A DNA stretch of 64,000 nucleotides from Pseudonocardia hierapolitana (GCF_007994075.1 NZ_VIWU01000001.1:7874001-7938000); one strand, 5' to 3'; positions 29,549-38,074 are shown, counted from the stretch's first letter. Notes: a model not told the origin generated them from the sequence alone. Numbers and translations: made by a program.

Positions 29549-30606
29549 CTTCCGCGCTGACGTCCCGTCCGGGCCGCCTGATGGCCGCGGAGATCCGCGA
29601 GCAGCCCGCCATCTGGCGCAACCTGCTCGCCCACGGCGGCGCGGCCGGAATCGACGCCGCCGCCGAGATGATCCGCGCCCGGCGCCCCCGGGCGGTGTTG
29701 TTCGTCGCGCGCGGCACGAGCGACCACGCCGCGCTCTACGCCAAGTACCTCGTGGAGATCCGGCACGGGCTGCCTGCCGGCCTCGTGTCGCCGTCGACGA
29801 TGACGGCCTACGGCGCGCGGCCGGACCTGCGCGACGTCCTGATGATCGGCGTGAGCCAGTCGGGCGGCTCGCCGGACCTCGTGCGCTCGCTCGCGGTGGC
29901 CGGGGAGCAGGGTGCGCTCACCGTCGCCGTCACCAACGACGTGTCCTCGGCGCTGGCGCGGACCGCGCACGCGCACGTCGACGTGCTGGCGGGCCCGGAG
30001 CGCTCGGTGGCGGCCACCAAGTCCTACACGGCGCAGCTGCTCGCGCTGTACCTGCTGCTGGAGCGGGTGCGCGACGTCGACGGCCGGGTGGCCGCGGCTC
30101 CCCTGCCGGATCTCGGCGACGCGCTGCTCGCCCGCGCCGACGAGATCGTCGCGCTCGCGCAGCGCTACCGGTTCGCGCAGCGCATGCTCACCACGGCACG
30201 CGGCTACTCCTACCCCACCGCCCGCGAGGCCGCGCTGAAGCTGATGGAGACCTCCTACGTGTCGGCGCAGGCGTTCTCCGGCGCCGACCTGCTCCACGGC
30301 CCGCTCGCCCTGGTCGACCCGCAGGTGCCGGTGCTCGCCGTGGTGGCCTCGGGCGTCGGCGGCGCGGCGATGGGCGACGTGCTGCCCCGGCTCGCGGAGC
30401 GCAGCGCCGACGTGTGCTGCGTGGGGCATCCGGCCGCGGTCGCCGATGCGGCGGTCGGCTTCACGCTGCCGGATGGGGCACCCGAGGAGCTGTCCCCGCT
30501 GCTGGAGATCCTGCCGTTCCAGCTGCTCGCGCTGCACGTGTCGGTCGGGCGCGGCGGCGACCCGGACGCCCCGCGGGGGCTGTCCAAGGTCACGGAGACC
30601 CTGTGA
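29545..30606 (+). CDS. SIS-domain glucosamine-6-phosphate deaminase (NagB-II/GlmS-like)
   Basis: A 353-residue protein with two sugar-isomerase (SIS) domains: VLFVARGTSDHAALYAKYLV, DVLMIGVSQSGGSPDLV and GPERSVAATKSYTAQLLALY in the first; YPTAREAALKLMETSYVSAQ and DLLHGPLALVD in the second. It looks like GlmS without the N-terminal glutaminase domain, so it should run in the catabolic direction, deaminating GlcN-6-P to fructose-6-P, as NagB-II enzymes do. It lies between nagK and nagA with 4-base overlaps on both sides, which fits that role well. Confidence 0.88.
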   Translation: MTSALTSRPGRLMAAEIREQPAIWRNLLAHGGAAGIDAAAEMIRARRPRAVLFVARGTSDHAALYAKYLVEIRHGLPAGLVSPSTMTAYGARPDLRDVLMIGVSQSGGSPDLVRSLAVAGEQGALTVAVTNDVSSALARTAHAHVDVLAGPERSVAATKSYTAQLLALYLLLERVRDVDGRVAAAPLPDLGDALLARADEIVALAQRYRFAQRMLTTARGYSYPTAREAALKLMETSYVSAQAFSGADLLHGPLALVDPQVPVLAVVASGVGGAAMGDVLPRLAERSADVCCVGHPAAVADAAVGFTLPDGAPEELSPLLEILPFQLLALHVSVGRGGDPDAPRGLSKVTETL

Positions 30607-31760
30607 TCCTCACGGCCGCCACGCTCGTCGCCGACGGCCTACCGGTCGGCCCCGGCTGGGTGGAGGTCTCGGGCGACCGGATCGTGGCGACCGGGGCGGG
30701 AACCCCTGCCGCGCCGCCCGAGGTCGATCTCGGCGACGGCGTGCTCGTGCCCGGGTTCGTCGACATGCACGTGCACGGCGGCGCCGGTGCCGCCTTCCCC
30801 GACGGCGACGCGGACGCCGCCCTGCGGGCGGTGGCGTTCCACCGCGCGCACGGCACCACCAGCACGGTCGCGAGCCTGGTGGCCGCCGGGCCCGACGAGC
30901 TGCTGAAGACCGTCGACACGCTCGCCGACCTGGTGGCCGACGGGGAGCTCGCCGGCGTGCACCTGGAGGGCCCGTGGCTCGCCGCGGGCCGCTGCGGCGC
31001 GCACGACCCGCGCCAGCTGCGCGACCCCGACCCGGGCGAGCTGGACCGCCTGCTGCGGGCCGGGGACGGCGCCGTCCGGATGGTCACGCTCGCGCCGGAG
31101 CGGGCGGGCGGACTGGACGCGGTACGCCGGATCGTCGACGCGGGGGCGGTCGCCGCGCTCGGGCACACCGACGCGAGCTACGCGCTCACCCGCGATGCGA
31201 TCGACGCCGGGGCGAGCGTCGGCACGCACCTGTTCAACGCGATGGCGCCGGTGCACCACCGCGAGCCCGGCCCGGCCGTCGCGCTGCTGGAGGACGACCG
31301 CGTGACGGTCGAGCTCGTGACCGACGGCCTGCACGTGCACCCGGCGCTGTGGGAGCACGTCGTCCGCAGCGCAGGCACGGGGCGCGTGGCGGCCGTGACC
31401 GACGCGATGGCCGCCGCCGGCATGCCGGACGGCGAGTACCACCTCGGCGCGATGCGCGTGACGGTGTCCGACGGCGTGGCCCGGCTCGCCGCGGGAAGCG
31501 ACGGTCGCGCGGGTGCCATCGCCGGCAGCACGGCCACCACCGACGCCCTCTTCGCGAAGGTCGTGCGGCACGCGGCAGTGCCGCGGGAGGACGCCCTGCG
31601 CCGCGCTGTCGCGCTGACGGCCACCACCCCGGCCCGCGCCCTCGGTCTCGCCGATGTCGGCACGATCGCCCCGGGCGGGCGCGCCGACCTGGTGGTGCTC
31701 GGCCCCGAGCTGCGGCTCCGCGAGGTCTACCGCGCCGGCGTGCGCGTCACGCCTACCTGA
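30603..31760 (+). CDS. nagA: N-acetylglucosamine-6-phosphate deacetylase
   Basis: A 385-residue amidohydrolase-superfamily NagA. Metal-binding and active-site motifs are visible: GFVDMHVHGGAGAAF (HxH), GVHLEGPWLAAG (Glu ligand), ALGHTDASYALTRDAIDAGA with GTHLFNAMAP (His ligands), and VAAVTDAMAAAG (catalytic Asp). It converts GlcNAc-6-P to GlcN-6-P, feeding the SIS deaminase encoded just upstream. The GTG start overlaps the previous stop. No PTS or ABC importer gene is nearby, so uptake must be encoded elsewhere. Confidence 0.94.
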   Translation: MILTAATLVADGLPVGPGWVEVSGDRIVATGAGTPAAPPEVDLGDGVLVPGFVDMHVHGGAGAAFPDGDADAALRAVAFHRAHGTTSTVASLVAAGPDELLKTVDTLADLVADGELAGVHLEGPWLAAGRCGAHDPRQLRDPDPGELDRLLRAGDGAVRMVTLAPERAGGLDAVRRIVDAGAVAALGHTDASYALTRDAIDAGASVGTHLFNAMAPVHHREPGPAVALLEDDRVTVELVTDGLHVHPALWEHVVRSAGTGRVAAVTDAMAAAGMPDGEYHLGAMRVTVSDGVARLAAGSDGRAGAIAGSTATTDALFAKVVRHAAVPREDALRRAVALTATTPARALGLADVGTIAPGGRADLVVLGPELRLREVYRAGVRVTPT

Positions 31761-31789
31761 GCCGCAACCGGCGCGGGCATGCTGGGCTC

Positions 31790-32116
31790 ATGACGAGCAC
31801 GAGCCACTTCCTCCTCCGGCTCATCCCACCTCGCCCGACCTTCGCGGCGGACATGACCGAGGCGGAGGCCGCGGTGATGGCCGAGCACGCCGCGTACTGG
31901 ATCGGACACATGGACCGGGGCACGGTCGTCGCCTTCGGCCCGGTTGCGGATCCGACCGGGTTCTGGGGTCTCGCCGTGCTCGAGACCGCGTCGCGTGACG
32001 TCGCCGAACGCCTGGCGGCCGAGGACCCCGCGATCACCTCGGGAACGATGGCGCGCGTCGAGATCCACCCCATGCCGCAGGCGATGGTGCGCCCGCACGC
32101 AGGCCAGGACACCTGA
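31790..32116 (+). CDS. YciI-family protein
   Basis: A 108-residue YciI/DGPF-like ferredoxin-fold protein: HFLLRLIPPRPTFAADMTEA, MAEHAAYWIGHMDRGTVVAF, then GPVADPTGFWGLAVLETAS and ITSGTMARVEIHPMPQAMV. The His and Asp of the presumed active site (EHAAYW; GPVADP) are present. It follows nagA by 29 bases and may be transcribed from its own CATGCT element just before the ATG. The reaction is not established for this group. Confidence 0.85.
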   Translation: MTSTSHFLLRLIPPRPTFAADMTEAEAAVMAEHAAYWIGHMDRGTVVAFGPVADPTGFWGLAVLETASRDVAERLAAEDPAITSGTMARVEIHPMPQAMVRPHAGQDT

Positions 32117-32171
32117 CGTCCGGGTCGTCGCTCACCGGCTGATCCGCAAGCGCGCTGCTAGCGTTTCCCGC

Positions 32172-32336
32172 ATGCACCCGATCGTCGAGTCGAAACGGGC
32201 GGAGATCGCCGCGCTCTGCCGCGAGCTCGGTGTGCGCCGGCTCGACGTGTTCGGCTCCGCGGTGAGCGACGACTTCGACGTCGAGCGCAGCGATGCTGAG
32301 TGCCGTCGAGCTCAGCGCTTGCGACTGCGGATGTAG
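32172..32336 (+). pseudogene. Truncated MNT-type nucleotidyltransferase
   Basis: The frame starts MHPIVESKRAEIAALCRELG, VRRLDVFGSAVSDDFDVERS and then loses all similarity (DAECRRAQRLRLRM). This is the N-terminal quarter of a minimal nucleotidyltransferase, with the GS of the catalytic motif but not the D-x-D that should follow. Full-length relatives include MntA-type antitoxins of HEPN-MNT pairs. The end overlaps the convergent VWA gene by 25 bases, so the 3' part has been deleted. A TAGCGT hexamer (32159-32164) still lies seven bases upstream. No HEPN partner is nearby. Confidence 0.7.
32295..32316. terminator. Short hairpin at the VWA gene 3' end
   Basis: GCTGAG and CTCAGC form a 6-bp stem around a 10-base loop and include the VWA stop codon. 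It is weak compared with the other hairpins here. Confidence 0.35.
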
Positions 32337-34264
32337 TCGGAGACCACCTCGGCGCCGAGACCGTCCAGGGTCGGGGCCACCACCCGCCCGCTGCAGCGCC
32401 GCGCCACGTCGTCCACGAACATCGCCAGGCGCGGGTCGTCGCCGAGCATGAAGAAGGTGATCGACGGCCGCAGCACGGTGATCGTGTCCAGCGCGCCGAT
32501 CGTGGCCCGCAGCGTCTCCGGGCTCGGCGGCCAGTCGAACACCGACAAGCCGTCCGGTTCCAGGTGCGCGGTGGGCTCGCCGTCGGTGACCACGAGGACG
32601 ACGGGCTGGGCGTCGGGGTTGCGGCGCAGGTGATCGCCTGCCAGCAGCAGCGCGTGGTGCAGGTTGGTGCCCTGCTCCCACACCCCCTCCAGGCCGACCA
32701 GCTCGCCGAGCTCCACCGACCGCGCGTACCTGCCGAACGTGATCAGCTTCAGGTCGTCGCCGCGGAACCGGGTGGAGATCAGCTGGTGCAGCGCCAGCGC
32801 CGTGCGCTTCATCGGCACCCAGCGCCCGTCCTGCACCATCGACCACGAGGTGTCGACGAGCAGGGCCACCGCGGCGCGGGAGCGCTGCTCGGTCTCCACG
32901 ATCTCCACGTCGGTGACGTCGAGCGGCCGGTCGTCGCCGCCCGCCCGGCGCAGCTGGGCGTTGAGCAGCGTGCGCGGCACGCTCCACGCCTCGGTGTCGC
33001 CGAACGCCCACGGCCGCGTGGCGCCCGTGGCCTCACCGGCGGGACCGGACCTGCGGTCCTCCCGCTCGCCGCGGCGCGCGCCGATCTTGTCGACGACGTC
33101 GCGCAGCGCCGACTCCCCGAGGCGCCGCAGCGCCTTCGGCGACAGCTGCAGCGACCCGTCCGGGGCCCGCTCGAACAGGCCCTGGCGCTCCAGCTCGCGC
33201 TGCAGCTCGGCCAGCGCGCGGGCGTCGACACGGGCCTGGTCGCCGAGGTGCTCGCCGAGCGCGTCGAGGTCGATGTCCTCCATCCGCGCGCCCGGGTAGC
33301 TCTGCGACAGCTGCTCGGCCAGCGCGTCGAGCTGCCCGAGCTGCTCCATCGCGCGGGTGGCCTCGCCCATGCCGAGCGGGTTGTCGCCGCGGAACCGGCC
33401 CTGGCCCTCCCAGTCCTCGCCGGGGCGCAGGCCCTGCAGCTGGGCGTCCAGCTGGGAGAGCGCCTGGGCGAGGCGCGGGTCGCCGAAGGCCTGCTGCGCG
33501 AGCTCCGTCAGCTCGGCCCGCTGCTCGGCCGACATCGAGTTGAGCATCCGCTGGGCCGCCGCGGCCCGCTGGGCGAGCAGGTCGACCAGTTCCTCGGTGT
33601 TCTGCGGGTTCTCCGGGAAGAACTCGCCGTGCTGCTGCATGAACTGCTCGAACTGCTGCTGCGTGTCCCGCCCCTGCGCGTGGTTCGCGAGCAGGTCGTT
33701 GAGGTCGTCGAGCATCTGCCGGATCCGCTCGACGTCCTCCGGCGTGGCGTTCTCCATCGCCTGCTTCATGCCCTGGAAGCGCTGGTCCAGCATCTCGCGG
33801 CCGAGCAGGTCGCGGATCTCCTCGTAGGCCTCCCGTGCGTCGCTCGACTGCCAGTCGTACTCGTTCAGTTCCCGCACCGCACCGCCCGTGTCGGACGGCA
33901 GCGCGTCGAGCTGCATCTCCCGGAACCGGGCGTCGTCGGTGTCCTGGCGGCCCAGGACGTCGCGCTCGGCGTCGAGGGCCCGTTGCAGCAGCTCGCGGAC
34001 CTCCTGCAGCGTGCCGTCGAGGCGGTTCTCCCGCTGCAGGCGGCTGCGGCGCTGCCAGACCTCGCGGGTCAGCTCGTCCAGGCCGCGCCGCTCGCGGGTG
34101 CCGCGTCGCAGCAGCTCCTGCAGCGCAGAGCGCGGGGACGAACCCTCCATCACGTCGCGGCCGATCTCGTCGAGCGCGGCGCGGATGTCGACGGGTGGCG
34201 CGAGCGGGTCGGGCCCGTCGACGTACGGGCCGTACCGCAGCCACCGGTCTTGCCTTCTTGCCAT
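32312..34264 (-). CDS. VWA-domain protein (Rv0959-like, partner of MoxR-type ATPase)
   Basis: A 650-residue protein beginning MARRQDRWLRYGPYVDGPDP, with a long helical, Gln/Glu/Arg-rich middle (about residues 60-400) and a C-terminal von Willebrand A domain carrying the MIDAS motif VALLVDTSWSM (near residue 469) and VVLVVTDGEPTAHLE. I recall a similar gene, Rv0959, beside the MoxR/chelatase-like Rv0958 in M. tuberculosis. Such pairs act together, the ATPase remodelling a VWA-bound client. Here an RCC1 lipoprotein gene separates them. The ATG lies two bases after that gene's stop, and TAGCGT (34272-34277) is seven bases upstream. Confidence 0.88.
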   Translation of the reverse strand: MARRQDRWLRYGPYVDGPDPLAPPVDIRAALDEIGRDVMEGSSPRSALQELLRRGTRERRGLDELTREVWQRRSRLQRENRLDGTLQEVRELLQRALDAERDVLGRQDTDDARFREMQLDALPSDTGGAVRELNEYDWQSSDAREAYEEIRDLLGREMLDQRFQGMKQAMENATPEDVERIRQMLDDLNDLLANHAQGRDTQQQFEQFMQQHGEFFPENPQNTEELVDLLAQRAAAAQRMLNSMSAEQRAELTELAQQAFGDPRLAQALSQLDAQLQGLRPGEDWEGQGRFRGDNPLGMGEATRAMEQLGQLDALAEQLSQSYPGARMEDIDLDALGEHLGDQARVDARALAELQRELERQGLFERAPDGSLQLSPKALRRLGESALRDVVDKIGARRGEREDRRSGPAGEATGATRPWAFGDTEAWSVPRTLLNAQLRRAGGDDRPLDVTDVEIVETEQRSRAAVALLVDTSWSMVQDGRWVPMKRTALALHQLISTRFRGDDLKLITFGRYARSVELGELVGLEGVWEQGTNLHHALLLAGDHLRRNPDAQPVVLVVTDGEPTAHLEPDGLSVFDWPPSPETLRATIGALDTITVLRPSITFFMLGDDPRLAMFVDDVARRCSGRVVAPTLDGLGAEVVSDYIRSRKR

Positions 34265-34266
34265 GA

Positions 34267-35481
34267 TTACAACGCTACGCCCGGCGAGCCGATCAGCGCA
34301 TGGCTTCCGGAGACGGCCAGGACGGGCCCGGGCAACGGGATCCGCACGGGGGCGAGCGCGGCGCCTGCGCTGTACCGGCCGATGGCGGCGCCGGACCCCC
34401 ACGCCCAGAGCGCGCCGTCGACGTCGACGGCGAAGCCGGACAGCCCGCTCGTTCCGATCCAGCGGGCCGGGGGCAGGCCTGCGACCCGAGCGGGGACCGC
34501 CGCGATGTGGTCCTCTGCGCGCCCGTCGCCGAGTGCCCCGGACACCCCGCGGCCCCACGCCCACACGGCACCGTGCCGGTCGCGCGCGTACGCGACGTCG
34601 CCGCCGCCGGCGACCTGCTCGACGTCCACCAGCCCGGGCACGGCGACCGGGCGGCCGGTCTGCCCACCGGTCGGCGTCACGCCGAGCAGGCCGTGGACGT
34701 TGTTGCCCCACGCGCAGACGCTGCCGTCGCCCCGCGCGGCCACCACCGCGCCGCCGGCGAGCGCGAGCGAGACGACGCCGGAGATGTCGGGGACGGTCCG
34801 CGGCGCGGTGCCGTCCCGGTCGCCCAGCACGGCGGTGAGATTCGTCCCCCATCCGGCGACCGTGCCGTCGGTGCGCAGCGCGAGGGCGGTGAGGTCGCCG
34901 TCGGCGATGGTGTGCACGTCCGCCAGGCCCTCGATCGGGACCGGCGAGGCCACGTGGTCACGACGGGTGTCGAGCACACCGGCGTGGGCGATCAGCCCGT
35001 CACCCCAGGCCAGCACCGTCCCGTCGGCCCGCACCACCAGCGCCGCGGAGCCGACGACGTGCACGGAGCGGGCGTCGGTGATCCCGGGGACGGGCTGCGG
35101 CACGGCGACGGCGTGCCTGCCGAGGTCGCCGTCGCCGAGGCTCCCGTGGTGCCCGAGCCCGTAGGCCTCCACGGTGCCGCCGGCGCGGACCGCGTACGTG
35201 GTGTGACCGGTGCTCGCGAGCGACACGACGTCCGTCCAGCCGGGCACGGCCTCCGGCGCGTCGGCCCCGATCTCCGGTACGGCGGCGTCCGCGACCCGGA
35301 AGTGCGGCTTCCACGCGTACACCGTGCCGGAGACCGGCTCGGCCTGCGCTGGAGTCCCCGGCACGTCCCGGCAGGATGGGGCCGCGAGCACCGCGCGGTC
35401 GGCGGCGGAGCACCCGGTGAGGCCGAGGAGGGTGGTCAGCCCGGCGGCGACCGCGGCGGTGAGACGGCGAGCAGGAGGCAC
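34267..35481 (-). CDS. RCC1-repeat (beta-propeller) lipoprotein
   Basis: A 404-residue secreted protein with a lipobox (TTLLGLTGCSAADR, Cys at residue 24), followed by about seven RCC1-type blades with recurring WGxG/WGxN and LxxDGTVxAWG motifs (VVRADGTVLAWGDG, ALRTDGTVAGWGTN, ARGDGSVCAWGNN, DRHGAVWAWGRG, DVDGALWAWGSG). RCC1 propellers bind proteins; the bacterial roles are largely unknown. It lies between a MoxR ATPase gene and its VWA partner in the same direction, two bases before the latter. The GTG start at 35481 lies inside a perfect 11-bp hairpin (35477-35505). Confidence 0.87.
   Translation of the reverse strand: MPPARRLTAAVAAGLTTLLGLTGCSAADRAVLAAPSCRDVPGTPAQAEPVSGTVYAWKPHFRVADAAVPEIGADAPEAVPGWTDVVSLASTGHTTYAVRAGGTVEAYGLGHHGSLGDGDLGRHAVAVPQPVPGITDARSVHVVGSAALVVRADGTVLAWGDGLIAHAGVLDTRRDHVASPVPIEGLADVHTIADGDLTALALRTDGTVAGWGTNLTAVLGDRDGTAPRTVPDISGVVSLALAGGAVVAARGDGSVCAWGNNVHGLLGVTPTGGQTGRPVAVPGLVDVEQVAGGGDVAYARDRHGAVWAWGRGVSGALGDGRAEDHIAAVPARVAGLPPARWIGTSGLSGFAVDVDGALWAWGSGAAIGRYSAGAALAPVRIPLPGPVLAVSGSHALIGSPGVAL
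34272..34277 (-). promoter_or_regulatory. Leaderless-type -10 of the VWA gene
   Basis: TAGCGT within the last codons of the RCC1 gene, seven bases before the VWA ATG. The context GGGCGTAGCGTTG closely matches GGGCGTAACGTTG before the MoxR gene. Confidence 0.45.
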
Positions 35482-35505
35482 GGCGGGAGTCTGCCCCGCC
35501 GTGCC
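35477..35505 (-). terminator. Strong hairpin covering the RCC1 gene start
   Basis: GGCACGGCGGG pairs perfectly with CCCGCCGTGCC (11 bp) around a 7-base loop. It begins 37 bases after the MoxR stop and includes the RCC1 GTG start codon, so it could end MoxR transcripts and also hide the RCC1 start when transcribed through. Confidence 0.65.
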
Positions 35506-35541
35506 ATGCCCGCGGATCCGTAGTTCCCCGGAGGGGGTGCG

Positions 35542-36930
35542 TCAGCCGTAGCTGACGATGTCGCCGTCGTCGGAGGTGTCCTTGGCCAGCCGGCGGGTCA
35601 GGTACAGCAGCTCCAGCGCGAGCTCCGCGGCACTGGCCATCGGGCCCGGGTCCTCGGTGCCGGCCGCGTCGAGGCGCTTGGCCACCTCGGTGAGCTCGTC
35701 GACGGCCGGCAGCGCTGCCACCACCTCGACCGCGGGCACCCGCTCGCCGGTGCGCACCGGCGCCTCGGCCACCGCCTCGGCGAGGGGGTTCAGGTCGATG
35801 CCGCGGAGCCGGGCGCGGGCGGTGTCGGCGGTGGCGCGGCGCAGCAGGTGCTCGAGGTGTTCCATCTCGCGCCCCTCCTCGCCGGAGGCGAACTCGAGCT
35901 TGCCGCGCAGCACCGCGGGCACCGACTCGAGGTCGACGGGCCGGGCGACCGGGCGCTCCTCGCCGGTGATCGCGGCGCGGCGCAGCGCGGCGGCGGCCAC
36001 CGTCTCGGCGGCGGCCACGGCGAACCGCGCCGAGACACCGGAACCCTGGTCGACCGCGCTGGACTCGCGCAGCGACCGCGTGAACCGCGCGACGACCTCG
36101 ATCAGGTGCCGCGGGACGTCGGCGACGAGCTCGGCCTCCTGCTGCACGAGGGCGACCTCGTCCGCCAGCTCGAGCGGGTAGTGCGTGCGGACCTCGGCGC
36201 CGAACCGGTCCTTGAGCGGGGTGATGATCCGGCCGCGGTTGGTGTAGTCCTCGGGATTGGCGCTCGCCACGAGCAGCACATCGAGGGGCAGCCGCAGCGT
36301 GTAGCCGCGGACCTGGATGTCGCGCTCCTCCATGACGTTCAGCAGCGCCACCTGGATGCGCTCGGCCAGGTCGGGCAGCTCGTTGATCGTGACGATGCCG
36401 CGGTGGGCGCGCGGCACGAGGCCGTAGTGGATGGTCTCCGGGTCGCCGAGCGAGCGGCCCTCGGCGACCTTGACGGGGTCGACGTCGCCGATCAGGTCGG
36501 CGACGGCGGTGTCGGGGGTGGCGAGCTTCTCGGTGTAGCGCTCGTCGCGGTGGCGCCATGCCACCGGCAGGTCGTCGCCCAGCTCGGCGGCGCGCCGCTT
36601 GGCGGCGGGGGTGATGGGGTCGTAGGGGTGCTCGCCGATCTCGGAGCCCTCGATGACGGGCGTCCACTCGTCGAGCAGGTTGACCAGGGAGCGCAGCAGG
36701 CGGGTCTTGCCCTGCCCGCGCTCGCCGAGCAGTACGACGTCGTGCCCGGCGATCAGCGCGCGCTCCAGCTGCGGGAGCACGGTGGACTCGAACCCGACGA
36801 TGCCGGGCCATGGGTCGCGCCCCGCGCGGAGGGCGGCGATGAGGTTGGAGCGGATCTCGTCCTTGACGCCACGGAGCTCGTGGCCGGACGCGCGCAGCGC
36901 GCCCAGGGTACGGGGGAATCCAGAAGGCAC
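35542..36930 (-). CDS. MoxR/Mg-chelatase-like AAA ATPase (Rv0958-like)
   Basis: A 462-residue AAA+ ATPase: Walker A DVVLLGERGQGKTRLLRSL near residue 67, Walker B GIVTINELPDLAERIQVALL, and sensor-type LLVASANPEDYTNRGRI, in the order and spacing of ChlI/MoxR proteins. IVGFESTVLPQLERALIAGH before Walker A is typical of this subgroup. MoxR ATPases assist maturation of partner proteins with VWA domains; the VWA gene lies downstream beyond an RCC1 gene. The GTG at 36930 was chosen because TAACGT (36938-36943) is seven bases upstream and the residues before it are not family-like. Confidence 0.9.
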   Translation of the reverse strand: MPSGFPRTLGALRASGHELRGVKDEIRSNLIAALRAGRDPWPGIVGFESTVLPQLERALIAGHDVVLLGERGQGKTRLLRSLVNLLDEWTPVIEGSEIGEHPYDPITPAAKRRAAELGDDLPVAWRHRDERYTEKLATPDTAVADLIGDVDPVKVAEGRSLGDPETIHYGLVPRAHRGIVTINELPDLAERIQVALLNVMEERDIQVRGYTLRLPLDVLLVASANPEDYTNRGRIITPLKDRFGAEVRTHYPLELADEVALVQQEAELVADVPRHLIEVVARFTRSLRESSAVDQGSGVSARFAVAAAETVAAAALRRAAITGEERPVARPVDLESVPAVLRGKLEFASGEEGREMEHLEHLLRRATADTARARLRGIDLNPLAEAVAEAPVRTGERVPAVEVVAALPAVDELTEVAKRLDAAGTEDPGPMASAAELALELLYLTRRLAKDTSDDGDIVSYG

Positions 36931-36937
36931 GTAATCA

Positions 36938-36943
36938 ACGTTA
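36938..36943 (-). promoter_or_regulatory. Leaderless-type -10 of the MoxR gene
   Basis: TAACGT followed by TGATTAC and the GTG start. It shares the flanking GGGCGTA-CGTTG with the element before the VWA gene. Confidence 0.5.
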
Positions 36944-37066
36944 CGCCCGGCCCCCGGCTGCCCACGCACGTCAGTGAGATCACCGCCACCGTGATTCATT
37001 GACCTCGACCTGACTTCAACTCTTAACGTTCCGACGACGAGGTCGGCACCAGCGAGGAGACACGAC

Positions 37067-38050
37067 GTGAAGGCGATCCGGCAGCACGAGTTCGGACCCG
37101 CGGAGACGCTGCGCTACGAGGAGGTTCCGGATCCCGTACCCGGTGAGGAGCAGGTCCTGGTCGAGGTCGCCGCGGCGGGCGTGCACCTGGTGGACGCCGC
37201 GATCCGCTCCGGCTGGACGGGAGGACCGTTCCCGCAACCGGAACTGCCGATGACGCCCGGCCGCGAGGTGGCCGGCACCGTGGTGGCGACCGGGCCGGGC
37301 GCCGATCCGGGCTGGACGGGCAAGCGGGTGGTCGCCCACCTCGGCATGGCGAGCGGCGGCTACGCCTCCCTCGCGGTCGCCGCGCAGACGTCCCTGCACG
37401 AGATCCCCGACCCGCTCACGGCGGAGGCCGCCGTCGCCATGATCGGAACGGGGCGCACGGCGGTCGGGATCCTCGACGCGGCCGAGATCGAGGCCGGCGA
37501 CGTCGTGCTCGTACCGGCCGCGGCGGGCGGGCTCGGGAGCCTGTTCGTGCAGGCCGCTCGCGGAGCCGGGGCGGTGGCCGTCGGCCTTGCCGGCGGGCCG
37601 GAGAAGGTGCGTCAGGTGCAGGCGCTCGGCGCCGACATCGCGGTCGACTACCGCGAGCCGGGCTGGCCGGACCGCGTCCGCGCCGCTCTCGACGGGCGCA
37701 AGCCCACCGTCCTGCTCGACGGCGTGGGCGGCGAGGTCGGGCGCGCCGGGTTCGAGATGCTGGACACCGGCGGGCGGATCGTGATGTTCGGCTGGACGTC
37801 AGGAGAGGTCACGCCGTTCACGAGCACCGACATCGCCGCGCGCTCGCTGTCCGTCGCGTGGGTCACCGGGCCGCGGATGGTGAAGCGCTACGGCGGCCTG
37901 CGCGGCCTGGAGACCCGGTCGCTCGCCGAGGCCGCCGCGGGCCGGCTGACGCCGCTGGTGCACCCGCCGTTCCCGCTCGCCGACGCCGCGGCGGCGCACC
38001 GGGCCCTCGAGAACCGGGCCACGGCCGGCAAGGTCGTCCTCGTGCCCTGA
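37067..38050 (+). CDS. Quinone oxidoreductase-like zinc-free MDR dehydrogenase
   Basis: A 327-residue medium-chain dehydrogenase/reductase: MKAIRQHEFGPAETLRYEEV, VEVAAAGVHLVDAAIRSGWT, PMTPGREVAGTVVATG and the NADPH-binding stretch VLVPAAAGGLGSLFVQAARG. There is no structural zinc-binding Cys cluster, placing it with the NADPH:quinone reductases. The GTG at 37067 follows GAGGAGA. A TAACGT -10-like element near 37023 would give a short leader. An MFS gene follows 24 bases downstream in the same direction, so they may be co-transcribed. Confidence 0.9.
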   Translation: MKAIRQHEFGPAETLRYEEVPDPVPGEEQVLVEVAAAGVHLVDAAIRSGWTGGPFPQPELPMTPGREVAGTVVATGPGADPGWTGKRVVAHLGMASGGYASLAVAAQTSLHEIPDPLTAEAAVAMIGTGRTAVGILDAAEIEAGDVVLVPAAAGGLGSLFVQAARGAGAVAVGLAGGPEKVRQVQALGADIAVDYREPGWPDRVRAALDGRKPTVLLDGVGGEVGRAGFEMLDTGGRIVMFGWTSGEVTPFTSTDIAARSLSVAWVTGPRMVKRYGGLRGLETRSLAEAAAGRLTPLVHPPFPLADAAAAHRALENRATAGKVVLVP

Positions 38051-38074
38051 ACCCGCGAATCGGGGCCGAGGGGA

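Noticed and set aside
32172..32336. HEPN-MNT toxin-antitoxin pair
   Set aside because: Only the N-terminal fragment of an MNT protein is present, and no HEPN gene lies nearby.
32034..33011. Minus-strand frames of 140-325 codons inside the VWA gene
   Set aside because: They are in other frames of a gene with clear MIDAS and MoxR-partner features, and have no recognisable domains.
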